From Paulinella micropora (lineage: Eukaryota; Cercozoa; Imbricatea; Euglyphida; Paulinellidae): 64,000 nt of DNA. The stretch's first letter is position 1, and every line of letters starts with the position of its first letter. The notes beneath the pieces are model-generated. The model was given only the letters and a program-made list of their open reading frames with translations, was not told the DNA's origin and ran no database searches. Below, piece after piece: positions 9,899 to 20,472 of the stretch. A program made the position numbers and the translations under genes. The DNA lies in the NCBI GenBank assembly GCA_019918135.1, contig WBZZ01002188.1:62001-126000 (forward strand), given 5' to 3'.

Positions 9899-11082
9899 TC
9901 AAGTAAACTGTGAAGAAACCTCTAGGTCGGGCCTCCTTCTCTGCAGGCGTTCGAGCATTTCGTGCGTTACGCCTTCGGAATCGTACACGTCAAGCTTTTT
10001 CAGCGAACGGCAATACTGAATCGGGTCTAGCGTGTTAATCCCTGGGCAGGACTGTAGTTCCAATTGCTTTAGGTTGTCGCAGTGCTGTAACTCGGCGAGC
10101 CACGCACTAGTTAAGTTTGCGCAACCATCAAGTTCTAAATGGTAGAGCGAGCCACATTGTCGCAGGCAGTGGGTCAACGATGTGTCTGTAACACCGGTAC
10201 ATTTCACGAGGACGAGATCCCACAGCGCGGGGAGATTTAGCGCGCCGGTCAGGCCTGCGCAGGATTTCAGCGACAGGCTTGCGAGAGATTTGCAGTCTTG
10301 AAGCGCGGCCAGCCCGTCGTCGGTGAGTCGTGGGCAACACGTGAGTTGTAGCTCTCGGAACTTCTTGCACTGCGAGAGCTGGCCTAGGCATTCTCCTGTG
10401 ATTTGCGCGCAATTTTGCAGGGAAAGTGCTCGTAGGTCCCCAAGGTCCTGGAGCCCCCGCAGTGCCCGGTTGGTAATGTACTTGCAGTCCGAGAGCCCTA
10501 GCGATTCAAGTTTTGTCAGTTTTGGCAGCATCCGAGCTAAACCGTCGTCCGCTTTCTGATCGTTCGTTTGGATGCTCAGAGAAAGGAGGGAATCGGCGCT
10601 GCGCAGTTGTGCTAGCGGATCAAGGCCAACTACATTCCGTAGAGACAAAGTTCGGATGGACGGAAAGGCCTGCAAGAGGTCTGCCCATGGTTGCTCTTCC
10701 TGGTTAGCAAGAGATAAATGAACAACTGAGAAGCCCGAGAGCACACTGAATTCACTTGCCTGGACAGGGCGTTTGATATTTAGGCTGCGCAAGAGAGTAG
10801 ACTTGTGTAGATAGAGGAGTATGCGTCGGTGGAGGGGCAGCTCGAAGTCGGGCTGTTGGAAGTCCCCCAGAACGTGGGGCCCCCCACCAGCTCCCGCAGG
10901 GCCCCGCACGTCATCGCCAGGGAACACGCAATGTCGGGCCCGGCCAGGCCTCTGATCGTCGGCCATACATCTTCTGGCAGAAATAATAAGGCCCTATTTG
11001 TCTGCGCAAGGCACCTGCGCTTCGACGGATCCTCTGCCGCTAGCTTCCTCCTCCTCCTCACGGATTTAATTTTTTCGGCCAT
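9899..11082 (-). CDS. F-box/LRR protein, paralogue 3 (divergent)
   Basis: Starts MAEKIKSVRRRRK with a basic N-terminus. The F-box-like segment (LFLPEDVWPTIRGLAGPD, SLAMTCGALRELV) matches the other two in position and pattern but is more divergent. The LRR solenoid is the most canonical of the three, with repeats such as LRALSLQNCAQITGECLGQL and FRELQLTCCPRLTDDGLAAL at about 26-residue spacing, as in the FBXL/AMN1 group. It is the most upstream of the three-gene tandem cluster, all on the minus strand. The gene looks broken in about one place. Confidence 0.7.
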
Positions 11083-11326
11083 GTTTTTTTTTGAATAGAG
11101 GGAGGGGAAGTGGAGGAGAAATGGAGGGGAAATGGAGGGGGAAAACGGGTGCTGTTGCGGTGGCCCCCCCCCCTTTTGTTCCCCCCTTCCATGTTATTTA
11201 GTACCGCAACTCTTTTTTTGGCTTTAAGCAGGGGGAGAGGACAGGAGAGTGGGAAGGGGGGCCTGGACCCGAGGGGACTTTTAAAAAAAACCCCACAATC
11301 CCCCCCTTTGCAAAAAAGAACGCGAC

Positions 11327-12148
11327 ATGACCGCGGAAGGTATTTCGTTGCAGGAAGTGCTGGCGAGCGCACCGCGCCGGGGAACAGCCGTGGTGGCCGG
11401 CTGGCCCGAGCGCGTGGTGTGCCAGACGTGCGGCGGCAACGAAATTTCCAGCATCCAACAAGACCTCTTCGAATGCCCGTGCGGCTGGCAGGCGTCCGTG
11501 GTGGCCGAGAACGTGCGCGCGTTGTTGGCGCGCCTGGGCTACGAGCGCAAAGACTCGCTGGACCTGGTGGATATCACGGGCGACTGGGCCCCGGCGCGCA
11601 CGGGCGCGCCCGTGCTGACGGTGTTCTGGAGGTTCCTGCAGGATCCGCACGACACGCTGCTGCGGCGGAGCACGGCCAAGAAATGGATAGCAGCGGCGGA
11701 GGAGTCGGCGGCCTCGGAGCCCAGGCACGTAATCATCATCCACCGCAAGCGGCGCGCGCCAGTGGCGGAGCTGATGGCCGAGCGAGAAGTTGCGCTCGGG
11801 TGGCGCATAGACTTCTGGGACGAGGACTCGCTGTTGTTCACGCCCGGGGTCCGCGGGCTGTAGTACTACCACCACGAGCACCGCGTGCTCAGCGCGGCCG
11901 AGTTAAAGAAGTTGGAAGCGGTGTTCCAGCTAGACCCCGGCCGGCTGCCGGTGCTGTTTAGTTCGGACCCCGCGGCCAAGTGGTGCGGCGCGCGCCCGGG
12001 GGACGTCGTAGCAGTGGAATCGACGTTTATGGACGGCAAGCAGCAACAATACAGGCGCTGCGTGTATTTGGCGGAGGAACGGTTCCGCAAGGAGTCGATA
12101 GTGGCCAAGAAGGCCGATGTCAGGGACAGGCACAACCGTTTATTGTAA
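11327..12148 (+). CDS. RNA polymerase subunit RPB5-like, with N-terminal zinc ribbon
   Basis: The C-terminal ~75 residues carry the RPB5/RPABC1 assembly-domain pattern: an HEH motif, then a helix LSAAELKKLEAVF, LPVLFSSDPAAKWCGARPGD and a final VYL strand, corresponding to the eukaryotic and archaeal RpoH-type fold. The N-terminal region contains C32-x2-C35 and C50-x-C52 (VCQTCGG, ECPCGW), resembling a TFIIS/RPB9-type zinc ribbon, which normal RPB5 lacks. RPB5 is part of the RNA polymerase II core; large DNA viruses of eukaryotes often encode their own. Together with the RPB10-like gene at 27808-28074 it implies a virus-encoded transcription apparatus. The gene looks broken in about one place. 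Confidence 0.7.
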
Positions 12149-12370
12149 AAAAGTCTGGGGAAATGGAGGGGGGGGGGGGGGGACGCGGCCCGTGGTCCAT
12201 CGTTAAAAAAAAAAAATTCTCCTTATGTTGTCCGGTGAACTTCGCGAGACTTTCCTTCTGCCGCCGTACATTTCGGCAAACTTTCACGAAACTTTCTTTC
12301 ACCGCAAAATTTGGTCAGCGACTGATTTTTTTTTTTAGCATTTCGGCAATCCTGCTAAATTTGTAATAGC

Positions 12371-12447
12371 AAAAATTTCGGGAATGGTTGGCGGGCGGGG
12401 AAAATTACTGATTTTTTTCCCCGCCCGCCATTCTTTCCCGAAATTTC
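12371..12447. repeat. GC-rich hairpin, copy 2
   Basis: Arms AAATTTCGGGAA...GGCGGGCGGGGAAAA and TTTCCCCGCCCGCC...TTCCCGAAATTT around a loop of about 10 bases (TTACTGATTT). Confidence 0.8.
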
Positions 12448-12716
12448 GGCCAGCACAAGTTTAACGAATTGCCAAAATGGCAAAATTATTTTTTTTTCTT
12501 ATGTTGTCCGGAATCCGACAGATTTCGCGACAAATCTTTCGCCGTACATTTCGGCAAGCTTGCGTGAGACCTGCCTTTCCGCCGTACATTTCGGCAAACT
12601 TTCGTGAAACTTTCTTTCACCGCCAACTTCGCGACAAATCTTTCACCGCAAAATTCGGTCAGCAACTGAATTCTTTTTTTTAGCATTTCGGCAATCCTGC
12701 TAAATTTGTAATAGCA

Positions 12717-12794
12717 AAAATTTCGGGAAAGGTTGGCGGGCGGGGAAGATTACTGATTTTTTCCCCCCGCCCGCCAACTCTTCCCCGAAATTTT
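12717..12794. repeat. GC-rich hairpin, copy 3
   Basis: Same architecture and near-identical arms as copy 2, including the TTACTGATTT loop. The changes on the two arms suggest pairing is at least partly kept. Confidence 0.8.
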
Positions 12795-12877
12795 GGCCAT
12801 CACAAATTTAGCTAATTGCCAAAATGAAGAAATTCATTTTTTTTCTTATGTTGTCCGGAACCCGGTGAACCTGGTGA

Positions 12878-13153
12878 AACTTTCTCTGGGGTGGTTCAAA
12901 CCCTCCAAGATTTCAATCCAATCTGTGCAATATACAGTACTACGGGCGGTTCGGTTGCCAGTACGGTGAAGCTACCCCAACGCGTTCGGTGCTCGTTGCA
13001 GTGTTAGCAATTTCGTTCTGTCTACTGTGCGTAGCATCCGGGGTCTGTGTGCGCCACATTCCCTCAAACGTAGAGGGAAGGGCTTTATCGACCCTATCAA
13101 CGGAGAGCCACCAGGGCTCGACTTGGGCAGCAAATAAAAAAAGAATCGATTAA
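12878..13153 (+). CDS. Possible C-terminal exon of a small membrane protein
   Basis: An open frame of about 91 residues without an ATG. It has a Cys/Tyr-rich segment (CNIQYYGRFGCQYG), one clear hydrophobic helix (VLVAVLAISFCLLCVASGVC) and a short Ser/Thr-rich hydrophilic tail. The layout (ectodomain, membrane helix, short tail) would suit a membrane or envelope protein whose earlier exon is not visible. No family recognised. Confidence 0.3.
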   Translation, partial: NFLWGGSNPPRFQSNLCNIQYYGRFGCQYGEATPTRSVLVAVLAISFCLLCVASGVCVRHIPSNVEGRALSTLSTESHQGSTWAANKKRID

Positions 13154-13290
13154 AAACTTTTTTTAATGTTAACTTGTTTGATTTTTAAAAAAAAAAGAGA
13201 GAAAGGCCAAAAAGGAAAAAAAATAGTGTGGGGCAAAAAATCGGGGCGCGAATTGTAGGAGATTTTTTCTTTCTCGCTGTTTCTCTTTGC

Positions 13291-16200
13291 TCACAAGTCG
13301 TGCGGCTGCGGGCCCAACAAGGGGGCCAAGAACGTGGAGCCCTGCACGCCCGTCCCCGCGTACTCGGCGCCCGCGCCCTTGAGCTGCATGAAGGCGTGGG
13401 GGTCCGCGCGGGGGCCGAGCGCGGTCCGGCCGACCGCCGCGTCGTGCAGCCTGCCGTGTATGCGGATGTAGGTCAGCTGCGCGCCGCGGCAGCAAATGGA
13501 CTGCTCGATCTCAAGCGGCTTGAAGACACCCTGTTCGCTAAACATTAGCGGCTGCGCGTTGGTGAGGTCCAACACCTTGTATTTGAGCGCCGCCAGCACC
13601 AGCTCGCACATCGGGGCGGACGGATCGGGCTCGGGCCGTTACCACACCAGCTCCGGGGTGATTTTGCCCGTCATGGAGCTGAACCAAGACTTGGGCACGT
13701 ACGTGTACGGCACGGGCACGACGACGATGTCCCAGTCCTGGCCGGGGCGCGGGTCGCTGCCGTTGAGTTGCTTGGGCACGGTAGCCAGCTTGACGCCCGC
13801 CCCGTGCTCGTAGCGGACCGAGACGATGTTGGGCTCTATCCGCAGCGTGCGGCGGTCCATGACGATGGTGCCCGCCTTGAAGCGCACCTGCACGCTGGTC
13901 TGGAAAGAGTCGGGGTCGTTGGCAAATATCACGTCCGAGTCCTTGACGACCACGTGCGCGCTGCCCTGCCCCTTGCGCATGAACAGCGCCGAGCCGCCGA
14001 TGAACTTGATGGCGGGCCGGAAGAGCATAAAGCCGAGCGGGAAGGGCAGGCTATGGTCGATCAGCCACTCCAGGTTCGAGCGCGTAGCCGGTTCTCTCTG
14101 CAGCCAGGCCATGAAACGTTGTTGGCTTTGGCCGCCCGGCGGCGTTGGGGCCGGCGGGCCCAGTGGAGGCGTGCCGGCGGACCGAGCGTGTTGCCCAAGC
14201 GCTGCGCGCACGAGCTGCTGTATGTAGCTAGCGGAGACTGACTTTTCTTGCGCCAAGGCGGGGCTGAACCTCTCAAGCAAGTGCTGGCCGAGCACCTTCC
14301 GTTCCACAACAGCGTCCCTTGATTCACTGCACCAACCGATTGCCGCCTTTATATCTTCGTCTAATTCTTTTGTTTTCTCGGTGCACAATTGTGTCAGAGC
14401 GCGCAGGAGGCTCGCGCGCAGAGTAAATTCGTTGATGTGGTCGCTCGTGGTTTTCTTGGTTTCAGAATCGTAGTATAGCCACATGCAGGCAATGGCCTTT
14501 CCTTCGTTCGAATGTGTGTCGTCGAGGAACGCTTCCACCTGCGGTACTAGCGTTTGGTAGAAGGGGTCGGCGGTGTTCAAAAATGCCACGATCTGCTGTT
14601 TGCATTCTTGTATGGTTGGCGCCTCAATTGCGCCAAGCGCTGAATGGTCCGTTGCATCGAGCCCAGCAGCGTCTTTGGCATACTGCGACAGCGATTGTAC
14701 GAACCAAGCGTATAACTGTGCGTCGTCGCTAGGTTTGCCCTTGGAAAACAGCGCCCTGAGCATATTTCGCAGCTTCATCTTCTGTTTTTGATCGCTCTGT
14801 TGGACACTGTCTAGAAGTTCATTCTGGTCCAGGCCTTGAATTGCTGTTACACGGATAAACTTTCTGGCCCAGTCCTGGATACCGAGCAAATTGGTTGCAG
14901 GGATACGGGAAGACGGGCCCGGCGCCAGTATGTTGAATGGTTCAATGTTGTCGGCTAGGTCGAACCCACCGCCACCAGTCGCAGGACCGGCCCCGGTGGC
15001 CAAGCCGTCGTCGTCGCTGTCGTCACCGTCGCCACCACCGCCGTCGCCGCCAGCTGCCGCCGCGCTCGGCGGCGGCAGCTGGTCGGCGAGCTCAGGCCTC
15101 TGGCTCAGCAAGTAGGACAGCACGCCGATGAGATCCACGCAATCGTACAATTGGTACAGAGTAGATTCTTCTTGCCTCGGAGTCTTTCCTTTGGCCGTAA
15201 TCGCCTTGAATAATTTCTTGCCCAAGGCCCCGGGGCCGTCGTTGCCACCGTCGCCGAACAGGCCGGAGTGTCGCACTTGAGGGTCAGATAATGTATCTCC
15301 CCCTGGTCGCTGTCCACTATGCCGATCGTGCGCTGTGAGCTCTCGTAGCGTTCAAAGTCTCTGTTGCTCATATTGCCGTCCGGCAGCATCTGGAAGCGTT
15401 CCGAGATGATGCACGGGGTCGTGGTGGGGTCGTGCGGCTCGCGCCTGCCCACCTGGTAGCTACGCGAAGGGATGGCGTCCAGCCCCTGCTGGGTCCGGAA
15501 CATCACGAGCTTCTCGTTTGTTCGGTCGTGGGGCTTGACCTTGGGTTCGTCCTGCCCGAACATCGGCAGGATCCTGCTCTCCGCCTTGATCGTGTTGGCA
15601 AAGCGGTAGACCTCGTTCGTCAGCAGTACCATGTCCGGCTCCTTGCCCTGGTTTCTCAGCAGGCCCATGGCCTTGACCTCGATGCCGTTGATACCCACGC
15701 CGTCCTTGTTCACGGCAAAGATGTGCGCGTTCCTCTGCTCCAGCAGCGTCGCGAGGTCACGCGCGTTGATGAGCGGCAGCTTGTAGTCGGTGTCTACCAG
15801 GCGCCTGACGGACTCCTCCACGAGCTTGTTCACTAGGTTGTAGTTGAGCGACAGCACCACCGACATGCTCACGGCCCGCAGCGATTCCTCGTACACCACC
15901 ACCTTGGTCTTGTCCATGGGCCAGTCCGAATGCATGACAAAGCCCACCCCGTAGTGCTGGATGGCCTGTGTCTTGGTCGACCGGCTGGTTTCTAGCAGCA
16001 CCCCGGGCACACGCTGGCTCTTGGGGTTGAGCGCCTTGGGGTTGAACTGCCATTCCACCATAGTAACCCTGTCCCCGTGTGGTTTCACCGTCTTGTACTT
16101 CTCGAGGAAATCGTCCCAGGTGATCATGGAGATCGCACTCAAGAGTTCGGGCCGCGAAACAACGAGCATGTTCATGAACATCTGGTTCATGGTAAAGTGG

Positions 16201-16466
16201 CCGCCGTCAAAACTATTCCACAAGCTCTGTGTAATGAAGTCCATCGGGTCGTTGTCCGACAGCGGCGCTTGCGTCGACGCCTTGGCGAGGGTGATGGGTC
16301 TGAGTGAGCTCATAGCGCGGTTAAAGCTCGCTAGCATCTTAACCACGGGCCCGTCGGACGAGATTTCCGGTCCTTCTTCGTCCTGGGTCCATGGTTCAAA
16401 CTTGACGCGGCGTTTTTTGTGCGTCCGTTCGTCATCATTCCGCCAATCGCCGTCAAGGGTTTTCAT
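13291..16466 (-). CDS. Very long structural-type protein, candidate major capsid protein
   Basis: The longest gene of the GC-rich region, roughly 1,050 residues. It starts at ATG 16466 with a Lys/Arg-rich N-terminus (THKKRRVKFEPW). No enzyme motif is present. It has a long mixed alpha/beta N-terminal part, including the phrase PDMVLLTNEVYRFANTIKA, which resembles the segment of HK97-fold capsid proteins that introduces the P-domain. A middle helical domain follows a Gly/Asp-rich loop. The C-terminal beta-rich part has LPFPLGFMLFRPAIKFIGG, and TLRIEPNIVSVRYEHGAG. Length, position and lack of catalytic residues fit a mirusvirus/herpesvirus-type major capsid protein with an inserted tower domain, but this rests on pattern, not a demonstrated match. 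It looks broken in about two places. Confidence 0.4.
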
Positions 16467-17617
16467 GTTATTTCTGCCTCTTTTGTGTGTGTGTGTAGGT
16501 GTTTTGTTTTGTTTTTTTAATTTTTTTTGGGGTGGGAGGACCGGGTTTCAGAGTCCCCCCGAAAGAAATTAGGGGAAATCGCTTGCCCTCGTCTTCCTTC
16601 CCGCCCCCCACCCCTCCTCCTCCTCTCTGCACACTTCCTCCGATCCCCTCCCCCCTCCTCCCTCTCCCTCTCTGCACACTTCCTCCGATCCCCCCCCCCC
16701 CCGCCCCGAAAGCTAGGTCCTTCCTTCAAAAAAACAAGACATCTGTTTTTCTTTGTCGGTCTTCCCTGCCCCCCCCCTTGCTTCCCAAGCTTTGCCCGCG
16801 CACACAACACGTACCAGATACAAGTGAGGGGAAAGGGGGGGGGGGAGATAGAGCCTAGCAAAGGTCCTCCGTTCCTTTTTCCGTCGTCCTTGTGCGTATA
16901 GGGGGGACAAAGAGAGGAAAGAACGCAGTCGCCTTTCTTGCGGCTCTTTCATCCCCCTCGCCGTGCCTGCCCCACCCTCCCTTACCATCTCCTGCTTTTC
17001 TCCCCCCTCCATTACCCCGTAATCTTTTCGGTTTTTTTTAGGGGGTTGTAAAAAAGAAAAATCTCTGACCTTGCTCGACCTTCCGTTTTGTTGTTCTTTT
17101 CCCTCCTCCCTGTCTCTGCGTTAGCCAGGTCACCAACCCGAGCAAAGAAAAAAAAGGGGGAGGAGGGGGGGAGGGAACTGGGGAAAGAGAAAGAGAGAGT
17201 GTGTGTGAGGGGGGGGGGAGAGGGAAGGATGGGGGGGGGGCGGACGACAGAAAAAGTAATGTCAACAAGGGGCGCTCAAGAAAGAAGTAAAAAAAAAAAC
17301 TTTGGAAAGAAAAGGTTGCTTCCTCCCCCCACCCCCCACCCCGCCGCGCCCCTCCCTCACTGTCCGAACAATTCAAAGCCCCGCCTCCCCCCCCCCTCCC
17401 CGACCCTCATTGTCCGAACATTTCAAAGCCCCGCCTCCTGCCCCCCCCCCTCCCCTTCCCTGCTTTCCACCAATCTTTAATCCTCTTTCTGTCAGTCCCT
17501 GCTACCCCTTTTTCCCGTGCTTGCGTTCTCCTCCACTCCCCCCCCCTTCTCTCTCCTGCGTACACCGTTGTACCGAAGCTTAAAAAGAAAGACAAATTGT
17601 ACTTTGTTTTTAGTTTT
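16467..17617. other. Pyrimidine-rich spacer between divergent genes
   Basis: About 1.15 kb with no credible gene. The plus strand is dominated by C and T with runs of 8-12 C. A 23-bp phrase containing CACACTTCCTCCGATCCC occurs twice near 16630-16690, and TTCAAAGCCCCGCCTCC occurs twice near 17370-17440 about 50 bp apart. It separates the capsid-candidate gene (minus) from the gene at 17618 (plus), so promoters of both may lie here. Confidence 0.5.
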
Positions 17618-18604
17618 ATGGCCACTCTACGCTTGCAGTCTTCACGGTTTCATCCTTACCAGCGTGGTCGGAACGTGCGTGCAGTGGCGCACTCGAGAGA
17701 TCAAGACATTCTGCGCTCGTTCCTGGTGGACCGTGTGCCCTTGCTCTTCGGGAACACAGGTGGAAACCTAAGTAACCTAGCCGCCGACTTTCCTGCGTCA
17801 TTAGGCCATATCTTGTACAACTGCAGAAAGGGTGGGGCCCTCTTGATAGACCAGGGCGCAAACGCCGGGTTCTTAGTTTTCGGGCCTGGGAGGCTGCGCG
17901 CAGAAGTGCTGGCACAGCTTGCGGACGGGGGCAGGTACAGCATTACCTTGCGAGAAGCTACTACCAAGGCACAGAAACACCGGCTGCTCAACCAGCCCCA
18001 TCTAGAGATATCGGGCGAGCCCCCGCCCCAGAGCGAGCAGTTGCTACCACCACACGAGTTTCCTTGGGCAGAGATCACTCCTCCGGTATCAGATTTTGTG
18101 TACGCCCTACGTAAATTCCGCGCAGAAGGCAATGTCTGGGAATTCTTTAAGCCGGACCAAGCAGTGGAGGTCGACATACCCGAACGTTTGAGACTCGTCC
18201 TAGAACGCTTTGCTATGTTTGCCTGCGTAGCCATTCATTTGCAAAAGGATGTACAGGACGGCAAGGCACAAAAAAGAGTTTGGGAAGCACAGCGCCCGTC
18301 CGTGAAGGTTGTGCTGATGGATTCGGTCCTTCCCGAATGCTGCAACAGGAGCGCCTGCATCGTGATCAGCTCTGTCTGCGTAGTGGGCGGCGCGCGTGCC
18401 GCCGGGGTCATGGAGAGCTGTGCCCGATTCCTGACCGCTTTCAAGGCCAGCAATGTTAATACCTGGTTAGACTTAGAAAAGAACCACCTGGCTATCCAAT
18501 TTCTGTTGCCGCTAGAGGAGGACGGCGAAAAAGGCGGGAAAGAGCAGGGGCCGAGGACGCGCTGTTCCAACAGACCTGCCCAGTTGCACAACGTACTAGA
18601 ATGA
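17618..18604 (+). CDS. Unrecognised 328-residue protein, possible virion component
   Basis: An open frame from ATG 17618 (MATLRLQSSRFHPYQRG), ending at 18604. An earlier in-frame TTG exists, but the ATG is preferred. The product is globular with no membrane segment. The centre includes DIPERLRLVLERFAMFACVA, and a Gly/Ala/Val-rich strand-rich region IVISSVCVVGGARAAGVM follows; the tail is Glu/Lys/Gly-rich. It lies divergent to the candidate capsid gene and its size would suit a triplex or other minor capsid protein, but no motif proves this. Confidence 0.5.
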   Translation: MATLRLQSSRFHPYQRGRNVRAVAHSRDQDILRSFLVDRVPLLFGNTGGNLSNLAADFPASLGHILYNCRKGGALLIDQGANAGFLVFGPGRLRAEVLAQLADGGRYSITLREATTKAQKHRLLNQPHLEISGEPPPQSEQLLPPHEFPWAEITPPVSDFVYALRKFRAEGNVWEFFKPDQAVEVDIPERLRLVLERFAMFACVAIHLQKDVQDGKAQKRVWEAQRPSVKVVLMDSVLPECCNRSACIVISSVCVVGGARAAGVMESCARFLTAFKASNVNTWLDLEKNHLAIQFLLPLEEDGEKGGKEQGPRTRCSNRPAQLHNVLE

Positions 18605-19513
18605 GGGGCTGGGCAAAGCTCGGGCAGGTCTGCGCGGGTGGCTTTTGTCCTTTCGTAAATACGACCGACCTTCCACCACCCTTTCCTTACGCGTCCCCCC
18701 CCCTCCCCCACCCGCCGGCTCACCTCTCCCTTGCGCCAAAACCTCCGCGCCGGCCCCTAGTACGCCTGCTGTCACAATAGGTAGACATAAAAACCAAACC
18801 AGACCCCCCTCTCCCCAAAAAAAGCAACAGAGAGAACTTGACACCACCTCAAGGTATATATTGCTTTTTGCGTGGAAGCTATATTCCGAACTTTCCCGCC
18901 GTCTCCCTTCCCGCCGCTCCCCATTTCCCTTACCCCCGCTCCCATTTCTCTTCCCCCTCTTTTTTTCTTGGGAGGGAAAGGTACGGAAAGATGAAGAGGC
19001 AGCGGACACGGCGGGTGTGGGGGGGGGGGGTGTCTTAAATAGAATTGTCAGATGAAAGATGGGGGGGGGGGAGGCAGAGAGAAAAAAAAAAACGATGACT
19101 GGAAAAACAAAACCCCTCCCCCACCAAAGGGGGGGACTTGATAAAGAAAAAATCAGTAAAAATCAATCGCGTTCAAACTTTTTCCTCTCGCCTTTCCCCA
19201 CCCCCCTTCCTCGCCGCTTGTGCACACCTTTCCCCATCTCCCCCACTTTTTTTTTACCTGTCAATCTTTGCCGGCTCTTTTTTTTTGTCTGTACCCCTTT
19301 CCCCCCCCCCCCCCCCTCGTGCTCCGCTCTCCCGCCTCTTCGTGCGAGTGTGCCTCCCCCCCCCACCAGAGAAAAAAAGAAGAAGACAAGGGGGAGTAGA
19401 AGTGGGTGGGGGGTTAGAAGGGAAGAAGATCATCACACAGTTGCAAGAAGCTATGTGCCGCTGTCGTGGACTCAAGGTACAGCCAGTGCTTGTCAGTTTC
19501 GCGGTCCTAGCTT
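18605..19513. other. Homopolymer-rich spacer
   Basis: Long C-runs, A-runs and G-runs. No convincing gene on either strand. A short frame starting at an ATG near 19453 precedes the heliorhodopsin-like gene and could be a leader exon. Confidence 0.45.
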
Positions 19514-20263
19514 TTGGTAGCGCACGCGTCGATATTGGGTTGGGAAATAGCCCGCAGAAAGCACGCGGATACTAGCGTCCTGGTCTTGTCAATAGCGCTG
19601 CAAATCATGAGCCTGGCGGGGCTGTGCGTGTTGGTAGCGCACGCCTTGCTGCCCCGCTGGGAGGGCCTTCAGGTTTACAGATGGATAGAGGCGGCGTTCT
19701 GCGCTCCGTTGCTGCTGGTGCTGCTGTTATTCCAAGCCGGAGAACGCGGGGTTGGCGCGCTTATTATCAGCATCGGGCTCTGCCAGCTGTCTATCTTCCT
19801 GAGCAGCATCATCCCGATGGCGTTTGTCAGAGATTTCCAAGTGCTCGAACATCGGCTGCCACACCACGGAGCGCTCTGCTGCTTGCTCAGGCGGCGGCAA
19901 ACTTCTGACAGTGGGAGGGTGGAGGCCAGGAATTTGATCTTGAACGCCCAGGGATCAGACGAAGACGAACGAAGGCTTGTGTTGCTGACCATCGCGTTGC
20001 AGAACTTTTGGTTTTTAGCGCTTTACGCCCGCTGTCTCTCGCTGGTGCCACTGGTATTGGCATCGAGACACCACCCGGCGCCGGCAGTCATTTATATTCT
20101 GTGGTGCGGCTGTTTCGGGGTCTGGGAATTTGTCTATTATCTCTGCCTACCGATCCCCTCCGACGGGCGTAGACATATCAAAGATCTCATTTATTTATTG
20201 CTGTCCCACGGCGGGCGCTGTGGTCTGTCCGTCTGGGCCTTCTACAGCCTGACCACTTGGTGA
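19514..20263 (+). CDS. Heliorhodopsin-like multi-pass membrane protein
   Basis: About 250 residues with six or seven hydrophobic segments. The second segment, YRWIEAAFCAPLLLVLLLF followed by GERGVGALIISIGLCQLSIF, matches the RWIEY...SASLM...G...L heliorhodopsin helix-B/C pattern. The final segment, LIYLLLSHGGRCGLSVWAFY, aligns by position with the YxxLSLxAKxxLAWQxF helix G. The length fits the family. Heliorhodopsins are membrane proteins with inverted topology and a retinal chromophore; they occur in several algal viruses and in mirusviruses. Photochemical activity should not be assumed here. The true start is uncertain: the open frame begins at a non-ATG codon, the first ATG is near 19608, and an upstream exon is possible. 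Confidence 0.55.
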   Translation: MVAHASILGWEIARRKHADTSVLVLSIALQIMSLAGLCVLVAHALLPRWEGLQVYRWIEAAFCAPLLLVLLLFQAGERGVGALIISIGLCQLSIFLSSIIPMAFVRDFQVLEHRLPHHGALCCLLRRRQTSDSGRVEARNLILNAQGSDEDERRLVLLTIALQNFWFLALYARCLSLVPLVLASRHHPAPAVIYILWCGCFGVWEFVYYLCLPIPSDGRRHIKDLIYLLLSHGGRCGLSVWAFYSLTTW

Positions 20264-20472
20264 GACCACATCCTCAGCACCACCAGCGCGTTCTTGACCA
20301 ATTTATCACCAGGCCCGGCTTTTTCTCCTTTCCTTTCTCCTCTCCCCGGGGGAAAAGGGCTTTATTTTTTTTCTTTGCATATAAAAAAGAAATGCTAGTA
20401 ATATTTTTATTAAAACGACGGGTTTCCTTTTTTGCGGGGTGTGGGGGGGCTCCTTTCTGTTTTTCTTCTTCC

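Larger units (their letters stand above)
12200..12875. repeat. Two tandem copies of a hairpin-bearing non-coding repeat
   Basis: Units begin near the shared CTTATGTTGTCCGG (about 12221, 12499 and 12845) and contain sub-repeats CGCCGTACATTTCGGCAA and ACTTTCTTTCACCGC, then CATTTCGGCAATCCTGCT, a GC-rich hairpin, and AATTGCCAAAATG. A third, more divergent copy is at 1888-2150. The arrangement is non-coding and highly structured; the large hairpins of copies 2 and 3 are listed separately. Confidence 0.8.

Noticed and set aside
16467-19440. Pro/Ser/Gly-rich frames in the spacers
   Set aside because: They arise from C/G homopolymers, are open on both strands and have no motif or conserved start.
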